Source: an uncultured Anaerolineales bacterium (GTDB taxonomy: Bacteria; Chloroflexota; Anaerolineae; Anaerolineales; UBA11657). Taken from it: 7,908 nucleotides of DNA. Below the pieces are notes generated by a model. The model saw only the letters and a program-made list of their open reading frames with translations, ran no database searches and was not told where the DNA came from. Location: contig CAJWGI010000050.1 in the NCBI GenBank assembly GCA_913031335.1, positions 1 through 7,908 of the forward strand. Direction: 5' to 3'. Positions 1 through 4,173 of the stretch are shown here, piece after piece; the stretch's first letter is position 1, and each line of letters begins with the position of its first letter. The position numbers were made by a program, and so were the translations under genes.

Positions 1-169
1 TGGCGATGGTGATTTTGCCTGCGTATTCTACCGCGAGGTCGTCCAGAATGGGGGCGACCATTCTGCACGGCCCGCACCAGGGCGCCCAGAAATCCACGAC
101 CACCGGAGTGGTAGATTGCAGCACTTCCTGTTCGAATGCCGCGTCATTTACTTCAATTGGTGCTGTCAT
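1..169 (-). CDS. trxA: Thioredoxin, N-terminal part (cut by the window edge)
   Basis: The frame starts at ATG 169-167 and runs off the left edge after 56 codons. It reads [20 protein letters not shown] at residues 23-42. This is the thioredoxin active site, with W31-C32-G33-P34-C35 and the buried acid D26 in the same positions as in E. coli thioredoxin 1. Thioredoxins reduce protein disulfides in the cytoplasm through the Cys pair and are re-reduced by thioredoxin reductase. No signal peptide or membrane anchor precedes the fold, so a cytoplasmic form is likely. A strong Shine-Dalgarno run (AAAAGGAGA, 189-181) lies about 11 nt upstream, and a second AGGA lies next to the start. The gene sits about 100 nt downstream of the FmdB gene on the same strand, with no convincing promoter between them, so co-transcription is plausible. 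The C-terminal half, including the cis-Pro loop, lies outside the window. Confidence 0.95.
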   Translation of the reverse strand, partial: MTAPIEVNDAAFEQEVLQSTTPVVVDFWAPWCGPCRMVAPILDDLAVEYAGKITIA

Positions 170-239
170 TTCCTATGATATCTCCTTTTGCGTGGCGACT
201 CTGGGGGTAACAGTGTTGCTTTCCAGATGTGCCTGTGGA

Positions 240-254
240 CAGGCCGACGGCCTG
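240..254 (-). other. Small hairpin between the FmdB and thioredoxin genes
   Basis: CAGGCC and GGCCTG form a perfect 6-bp inverted repeat around a 3-nt loop in the 99-nt gap between the two minus-strand genes, 15 nt after the FmdB stop codon. No T-rich tract follows it on the minus strand, so it is not a standard intrinsic terminator. It may be an RNA processing or stability element, or chance in GC-rich DNA. Nothing else stands out in this gap except the thioredoxin ribosome binding site. Confidence 0.3.
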
Positions 255-268
255 CATCAGCAGTTGGC

Positions 269-472
269 TCAGGTGAAGCTGGAGCGGGGCGCTTGGGTTG
301 GGCGCTGCGCAGAGGTGGAAGACTGGCTGCCCAATGCAAACGTGGACAACATCTTTTTTGCGTGCGCTTTTCCGCAGGTGGGGCAGGGCAGCGTGGCATC
401 GGCCCTGGAAAAGGGCAAGCGACGCTCAAACTGTGCGCCGCATTCGAAACAGCGATACTCGTACACTGGCAT
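269..472 (-). CDS. FmdB-family zinc ribbon regulatory-like protein, 67 aa
   Basis: The protein begins MPVYEYRCFECGAQFERR, the typical N terminus of the FmdB/CxxC_CXXC_SSSS zinc ribbon family. C8-x2-C11 and C30-x2-C33 form the two zinc knuckles. A serine-rich, low-complexity tail follows from about residue 48 (SQSSTSAQRPTQAPRSS), as is usual in the family. The name comes from a putative regulator beside a formamidase/amidase gene; the actual role of most members is unknown. The length of 67 residues is normal. ATG 472-470 is preferred because the conserved MP-YEY start lies exactly there and GGGAG (487-483) lies 10 nt upstream. The frame stays open further upstream but that part has no family similarity. 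A likely own promoter lies at 505-533. Thioredoxin follows on the same strand. Confidence 0.9.
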   Translation of the reverse strand: MPVYEYRCFECGAQFERRLPFSRADATLPCPTCGKAHAKKMLSTFALGSQSSTSAQRPTQAPRSSFT

Positions 473-483
473 CAGCGCAAAAC

Positions 484-504
484 TCCCGCCATCATTCGGC
501 GGGA
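484..504 (-). terminator. GC-rich hairpin upstream of the FmdB gene, possible weak terminator or attenuator
   Basis: On the minus strand TCCCGCC and GGCGGGA form a perfect 7-bp stem with a 7-nt loop, followed shortly by TTTT (482-479). It lies downstream of the SCP2/membrane-protein pair and could end that transcript in part. The right arm overlaps the GGGAG ribosome binding site of the FmdB gene. On a read-through transcript the stem would therefore mask that site. A transcript starting at the promoter at 505-533 would begin near position 498 and lack most of the left arm, leaving the site free. The four-T tract is short, so termination would be weak. Confidence 0.45.
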
Positions 505-533
505 AGTATACGCTATGGGTGCCAAGTTGTCGA
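505..533 (-). promoter_or_regulatory. Sigma-70-type promoter for the FmdB (and thioredoxin) genes
   Basis: Reading the minus strand, TCGACA (533-528) is followed by a 17-nt spacer and then TATACT (510-505). The -35 box differs from consensus TTGACA by one base, and so does the -10 box from TATAAT. The expected start point is near 498, giving a leader of about 25 nt before the FmdB ATG at 472. A perfect TTGACA also lies at 546-541, but no -10 box stands at a suitable distance from it. Confidence 0.6.
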
Positions 534-579
534 TGACAGGTGTCAATTTCTAAGGGATTTATAACAATCACGCCCGGGT

Positions 580-873
580 TCAGCGAGCGATGACTAGCAG
601 CACGAGCAGCAGGGCGATGAGCGCGAAAGGCGCGAGCAGCCCGAGAAGCGCGTTCAGCGCGTGGTTTTCGCGCCGGGTTATGAGACGTCCGACCGTGTGC
701 AAGCTGCCCAGCGAACCAAACAGGCCGCCAAGGGCGACGCCCCACAGGATTGCCCCGCCCCAGCCGCCAACGGCCAGACGGATGTGCGGCCAAAAATTGG
801 CGGTCATCAGTGCGCCCACCAGCCCGACAATGATGCCCATGAACTGGTTTAGGCGCAGCCCGGCGCGGTTCAT
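580..873 (-). CDS. Small three-helix membrane protein of unknown function, 97 aa
   Basis: I do not recognise this protein. It starts with a short basic segment (MNRAGLRLNQ). Three hydrophobic stretches follow, at about residues 11-28, 37-59 and 74-95; the first two are rich in Gly and Ala. The loop between helices two and three is basic (HTVGRLITRREN), which by the positive-inside rule suggests it is cytoplasmic. It ends almost directly after the third helix (LLVIAR). The start ATG at 873-871 lies 2 nt after the SCP2 stop codon, with only a weak GGCGGA upstream, so translation is probably coupled to the SCP2 gene. The closeness suggests joint expression, perhaps a joint function at the membrane. 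No catalytic motif is visible. Confidence 0.75.
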   Translation of the reverse strand: MNRAGLRLNQFMGIIVGLVGALMTANFWPHIRLAVGGWGGAILWGVALGGLFGSLGSLHTVGRLITRRENHALNALLGLLAPFALIALLLVLLVIAR

Positions 874-875
874 GG

Positions 876-1217
876 TTATCCGCCGGAGAGGTCGAACATA
901 GTCTGCATCTTCATCGCTATACCCATGTCGCCGCTGACGCGTATTTTCCCCTGCATGAAAAGCGCCATCGAATTGGCCGCGCCGTTGGCGATGCCCAACC
1001 AGTCGCTGGCCTGCATAGACATGGTCATGTCCGCGTCTGCGTGCGCGCCGGCGGTGATAGAGAGAGCGCCGTCCTTCACCAGCAAAGTCCACTGGCCGCC
1101 ATCGTCGCCGCTCAAGTCCATTTGAATCACGGTGTCCATGTCGCCGGCCTGGTCTGGAAGGAACCGTTCCGGCATCAGGTCGAACACCTGCGCTATGTTT
1201 TCTGCTCGTTCAGCCAT
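876..1217 (-). CDS. SCP2 sterol-binding domain protein, 113 aa
   Basis: The whole protein is a single SCP2-like domain. These domains form a lipid-binding alpha/beta fold with a hydrophobic tunnel; in bacteria the ligand is usually unknown and may be a fatty acyl chain or isoprenoid. Diagnostic stretches are VIQMDLSGDDGGQWTLLVKDG (30-50, an amphipathic strand pair), DADMTMSMQASDWLGIANG (61-79, matching the family pattern of a D-A-D strand followed by a D-W/L-x-x-L-x-x-G helix) and FMQGKIRVSGDMGIAMKM (87-104, the G-K-x-x-x-x-G-D signature). No signal peptide is present, so it should be cytoplasmic. The 61-107 region has nine methionines. ATG 1217-1215 is preceded by AGGAG at 1228-1224, a good ribosome binding site, and by a near-consensus promoter at 1247-1275. 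It is probably the first gene of its transcript, with the 97-residue membrane protein following. Confidence 0.9.
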   Translation of the reverse strand: MAERAENIAQVFDLMPERFLPDQAGDMDTVIQMDLSGDDGGQWTLLVKDGALSITAGAHADADMTMSMQASDWLGIANGAANSMALFMQGKIRVSGDMGIAMKMQTMFDLSGG

Positions 1218-1246
1218 TTTCTCGCTCCTGTGAAAAGTATGTTCCC

Positions 1247-1275
1247 AGTATAAGATTGCCGCTCGCGGCTGTCAA
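1247..1275 (-). promoter_or_regulatory. Near-consensus sigma-70 promoter of the SCP2 operon
   Basis: On the minus strand a perfect TTGACA (1275-1270) is followed by exactly 17 nt and then TATACT (1252-1247), one base from TATAAT. The start point should fall near 1240, giving a leader of about 22 nt that contains the AGGAG of the SCP2 gene. The spacer includes the palindrome GCCGC-TC-GCGGC (1258-1269 on the plus strand), placed where a bound protein would block RNA polymerase. Confidence 0.8.
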
Positions 1276-1289
1276 TGCACGCGCGAGCG
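1260..1289. repeat. Inverted CGCTCGCG motif pair in the divergent promoter region, possible operator
   Basis: CGCTCGCG (1260-1267) and its exact reverse complement CGCGAGCG (1282-1289) are separated by 14 nt. Each copy is itself part of a smaller palindrome: GCCGC-TC-GCGGC at 1258-1269 and GCGC-GA-GCGC at 1281-1290. A related CGCTTGCG lies at 1315-1322, at the expected rightward start point. The first copy is inside the leftward promoter spacer and the others flank the rightward -10 box, so one regulator could act on both genes. Short GC palindromes are common in GC-rich DNA, so this remains a suggestion. Confidence 0.4.
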
Positions 1290-1303
1290 CCGGGCAGGGG
1301 CCG

Positions 1304-1312
1304 TGATATACT
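1304..1312 (+). promoter_or_regulatory. Extended -10 promoter for the serine hydrolase gene
   Basis: TGA-TATACT forms an extended -10 element (TGn before a hexamer one base from TATAAT). The region where a -35 box would sit (about 1284-1289) reads CGAGCG and is not a match, which fits extended -10 promoters that do without one. The start point would lie near 1319, leaving a leader of only about 12 nt before the ATG at 1331. No clear Shine-Dalgarno is seen in it, only GGCGG. Confidence 0.5.
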
Positions 1313-1330
1313 CACGCTTGCGCGGCGGTT

Positions 1331-2767
1331 ATGAGGCAGCGACCCAACACTACATTGCTGGAATGGACGGCCATCTTGCTGGTGCTGGCCACTGTGCTTG
1401 CGCTTGTGCTGCAGCTGGTGGCTTTTCAAAGAGTGCGGGCCACGTTTCCATCCGGCATGATGATTGCCAATGTGCCAGTGGGCGGTCTGTCTCTTGAGCA
1501 ATCCGAGGCCACGCTTTCGCAGATTTACGCCACCCCTGTGGAGCTGCACTTTCAGGATGAGGTCTTTTTCTTGGAGCCTGTGGAAATAAGCTTTCGGCTC
1601 GCACTCGAAGCCATGCTTGCCCGCGCGGACATCTACCGCACAGATACAAGTTTCTGGTCCGGATTCTGGAACTATCTCTGGCGGCGATCGGGGAACCCGG
1701 TAATGGTGCCGGTAGTGGCAGAGTATTCCACCGCCCAGCTCCGTGAATTCCTAGAGGATGTCGCCGCGCGCTATGATCTGCTGCCCACCCCGGTGAGCAT
1801 AGAGCCGGGCTCCTTGCGCTTGCGCTCCGGCTCGCCTGGATACAGCTTAGACGTAGAATCATCGCTGGCCGTCATCGATCTGGCGCTGCGCGTGCCCACA
1901 AACCGGCGGGTAGTGCTAACGGTCCAAGACGGCGCAAGCGTTTCTCCTACGACCGGGACTCTCGGCGATTTGCTCAACCGTTATATGGAGCAGCTGGATT
2001 TCGAGGGCGTTGTCAGTCTGGCCGTTGTCGATCTGCAGACCGGGGAAGAGCTTAATCTCAACGCGGATGTTGCCTACGCCGGACTGAGCATAATGAAAAT
2101 ACCCATTGTGCTTGATATGTACAGAGTGCTGGATTTCGAGCCGTTCCCGGAGATTGCTAGGGTGATTGAGGGCACGATTGTGCAATCATCCAATCTGCAC
2201 GCCAACATTCTGCTGGCGGAGCTGGGCGGCGGGGATCCGAGCAGCGGCGCCTCGGTGCTGACCGCAGACCTGCAGCGCCTGGGCCTGCTTGATTCGTTCA
2301 TGGCCGGATATTTCGATCAAGAAGTGGAACCGCCAGTGGTGCGCACCCCGGCCAACCAGCGCACGGATATCAACACCAAACCCGACCCGTTCATGCAGAC
2401 TACGCCGGCGGATATGGCCGCGCTGCTCACAATGCTTTACCAGTGCGCGCAGCATGACGGCGGCGGGCTGGCGGTGGCGTTCGCCGGCGAGGTCACCCGG
2501 GCTGAATGCGATACGGTCATCGAGCTGCTGAGCCGCAATAAAACCGCCACTCTGATTGAGGCCGGTGTACCGGAGGGCACTACGGTGGCGCACAAGCATG
2601 GCTTCGGGTCCGGCGACACAATTGCCGATGCAGGCATTGTGTTCTCGCCCGGCGGCGATTATGTTGTTGTTATTTATCTATGGCACCCGGTTTATCTGGA
2701 ATGGGAGCAGAGTGCGCCGATGGCCGCGAACATCTCGCGCATGGTGTACCATTATTTTAACCCTTGA
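1331..2767 (+). CDS. Membrane-anchored YoaR-like domain fused to a class A beta-lactamase-like serine hydrolase, 478 aa
   Basis: A short basic N terminus and one hydrophobic helix (about residues 11-33) anchor the protein, with the rest outside. Residues 38-200 resemble the YoaR-like putative peptidoglycan-binding module found before VanW domains: SGMMIANVPVGGLSLEQSEA near the start, and the SIEPGSLRL...SPGYSLDVESSLAVID stretch near 156-183. Residues 205-478 resemble the beta-lactamase2 (PF13354) fold. S253-I-M-K256 is the SxxK nucleophile motif and S286-S-N288 is the SxN motif. K422-H-G424 stands where KTG is usual. The TTPADMAALL stretch at 357-366 matches the helix after the omega loop of class A enzymes, but I find no clear counterpart of the deacylating Glu166. 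It could act on peptidoglycan stem peptides, be a slow penicillin-binding enzyme, or be a non-hydrolytic sensor; beta-lactam resistance cannot be claimed. The only two cysteines (C372, C393) could form a disulfide. The 3' end overlaps the convergent ligase-like gene by 16 bp. Confidence 0.85.
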   Translation: MRQRPNTTLLEWTAILLVLATVLALVLQLVAFQRVRATFPSGMMIANVPVGGLSLEQSEATLSQIYATPVELHFQDEVFFLEPVEISFRLALEAMLARADIYRTDTSFWSGFWNYLWRRSGNPVMVPVVAEYSTAQLREFLEDVAARYDLLPTPVSIEPGSLRLRSGSPGYSLDVESSLAVIDLALRVPTNRRVVLTVQDGASVSPTTGTLGDLLNRYMEQLDFEGVVSLAVVDLQTGEELNLNADVAYAGLSIMKIPIVLDMYRVLDFEPFPEIARVIEGTIVQSSNLHANILLAELGGGDPSSGASVLTADLQRLGLLDSFMAGYFDQEVEPPVVRTPANQRTDINTKPDPFMQTTPADMAALLTMLYQCAQHDGGGLAVAFAGEVTRAECDTVIELLSRNKTATLIEAGVPEGTTVAHKHGFGSGDTIADAGIVFSPGGDYVVVIYLWHPVYLEWEQSAPMAANISRMVYHYFNP

Positions 2768-4173
2768 GCCAGACGCGTGGCTGCCAGCGCTAGACCGACC
2801 AGCAGCCAGAAGAACATCTGCGCCGCCTGAAATTCCAGATTGACGAAGTAGTGGTCCAGCAGGCCGATAACGAGCGCGGCGATTAGCGCCGCGTGCACCC
2901 CTAGCCACCCTGCCGCCAGAGTTGAATCGGACAGCGCCGCCCGGCGGTGATGCAGCCCCCATCCCAGCACAACGGAGATTGCCAGCACGAAGAACCCTAA
3001 CCCCACCAGGCCCATCTGCTCAGCTAGAAGCAGGTATGCGCTCGATACGCCGAGGTAGATATCCACGTCGGGCGTGCCGCCGAAGCCGACCCCGAAAAGT
3101 GGATAGCGGCTGATGAGTGTGAGCGCATCCCTGTATTCACCGAAGCGCATGTGCGTGGCCAAATCCTGCCCTTGGAGACCGGCGGAAAAATGGCTGCTGT
3201 ATTGCTGCGCAACTGGAAGGAACATGAAGAGAACGATAGCCAGCGCGACCAGCGAGAGCAATTTGCGGTGGCGCAGCGCCGTGACAAACATTATCGCCGC
3301 CAGCAGCGCGGCCATGGCCGTGCGAGAGAAAGTGAGAATCAGCGTCGCGACGATGAGGGCAAACATCGCCCATGCGGGCCAGCGCTGGCCGAAGAGCGGG
3401 CGAGCTGTCGCCAGCTGTGGGGCAGCCAGGGCGCCCACAATCGCCAGCAGCCCACCGAAGGCGTTCGGGTCCACCGAAGTGCCGATCGCGCGCAGCGCGT
3501 TGGCGGGGTTATCTTCGATGTAGCGCAGCACAGCGCCAGTCGGGTAATTGACGATACGCAGTGCGTTTAAACCACGTTCGGCCTGATCTACTGGAATGAA
3601 GTACAGCGTCAACCCCAGCAGCGCTGCGGCGGACCCGGCGAGAAGTATCACCCGCAGCAAGCGAGCGATTTTTTGGCTGTCGGCGACGTGGTCTGCTACC
3701 AAGAACGCAAGGGCGACATTGAGCATGAAACCGGCGAACTTGCGCAGCAAATTGGGAGTGAGCACAGCGTTGCCGCTGCCGGCCACAAAAGAAAACAGCG
3801 CCAGCAGCATGAACGCCATAATCAGGGCGTGCGCCGGGGAGGCAGCCAGCCCGCGGCGCTGGCCGGTCATCCACTGGGCGAGATATACCAGAAAAACCCC
3901 GGCGAGGGCTATATCGAGTAACGTGGGCGTGAGCACGAATTTGAAAGGCATGGTGCCAAAGGGCAGCAGTGCGATGATGAGAATCATGCCCCACAGTCCA
4001 AATTCCACGTCTCTCACCGCCCAGACCGCGAGACCGAGGCCGAGCAGCAGGGAGGCTGTAATCAGTGGCCCTAGAAATCCCAGCAATGCGCCGACGATTG
4101 TGGAAAGCGCAGCAAGCGCAAAGCCGACAACCAGCGCGGGCTGCCGCGGGTGGGCAAGTGCAAGCCGCATCAT
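2752..4173 (-). CDS. O-antigen ligase/polymerase-like membrane protein (Wzy_C family), 473 aa
   Basis: This multispanning protein has about ten to twelve hydrophobic helices and the hallmarks of the WaaL/Wzy O-antigen ligase family (PF04932). R228-A-I-G-T-S-V-D-P-N237 corresponds to the conserved R...G...DPN element, T281-F-S-R284 to the helix-end SR motif, and RFGEYRDALTLISRYPLFGVGFG (343-365) to the signature of the large external loop. LLLAEQMGLVGLGFF (381-395) matches the helix that follows. Family members join or polymerise undecaprenyl-linked glycans on the outer face of the membrane, onto lipid A, another glycan or a protein; the acceptor here cannot be told. Length is normal. ATG 4173-4171 overlaps the stop of the upstream YfhO-like gene as ATGA; a second ATG follows immediately. 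No Shine-Dalgarno is evident, so translation is likely coupled. Its last 16 bp overlap the convergent serine hydrolase gene. Confidence 0.87.
   Translation of the reverse strand: MMRLALAHPRQPALVVGFALAALSTIVGALLGFLGPLITASLLLGLGLAVWAVRDVEFGLWGMILIIALLPFGTMPFKFVLTPTLLDIALAGVFLVYLAQWMTGQRRGLAASPAHALIMAFMLLALFSFVAGSGNAVLTPNLLRKFAGFMLNVALAFLVADHVADSQKIARLLRVILLAGSAAALLGLTLYFIPVDQAERGLNALRIVNYPTGAVLRYIEDNPANALRAIGTSVDPNAFGGLLAIVGALAAPQLATARPLFGQRWPAWAMFALIVATLILTFSRTAMAALLAAIMFVTALRHRKLLSLVALAIVLFMFLPVAQQYSSHFSAGLQGQDLATHMRFGEYRDALTLISRYPLFGVGFGGTPDVDIYLGVSSAYLLLAEQMGLVGLGFFVLAISVVLGWGLHHRRAALSDSTLAAGWLGVHAALIAALVIGLLDHYFVNLEFQAAQMFFWLLVGLALAATRLAQGLK

Noticed and set aside
541..546. TTGACA on the minus strand as the -35 box of the FmdB promoter
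   Set aside because: It is 30 nt from the TATACT at 510-505, and no other -10 box stands at 16-18 nt. TCGACA at 533-528 has the correct 17-nt spacing.
1193..1549. A minus-strand frame crossing the divergent intergenic region and the start of the serine hydrolase gene
   Set aside because: It would run across both promoters and overlap two well-supported genes; its sequence matches nothing I recognise.
1331..2767. Calling this gene an antibiotic-resistance beta-lactamase
   Set aside because: The KTG motif is KHG, no Glu166 counterpart is seen, and the protein is anchored with a putative wall-binding module. The evidence supports only a beta-lactamase-like fold.
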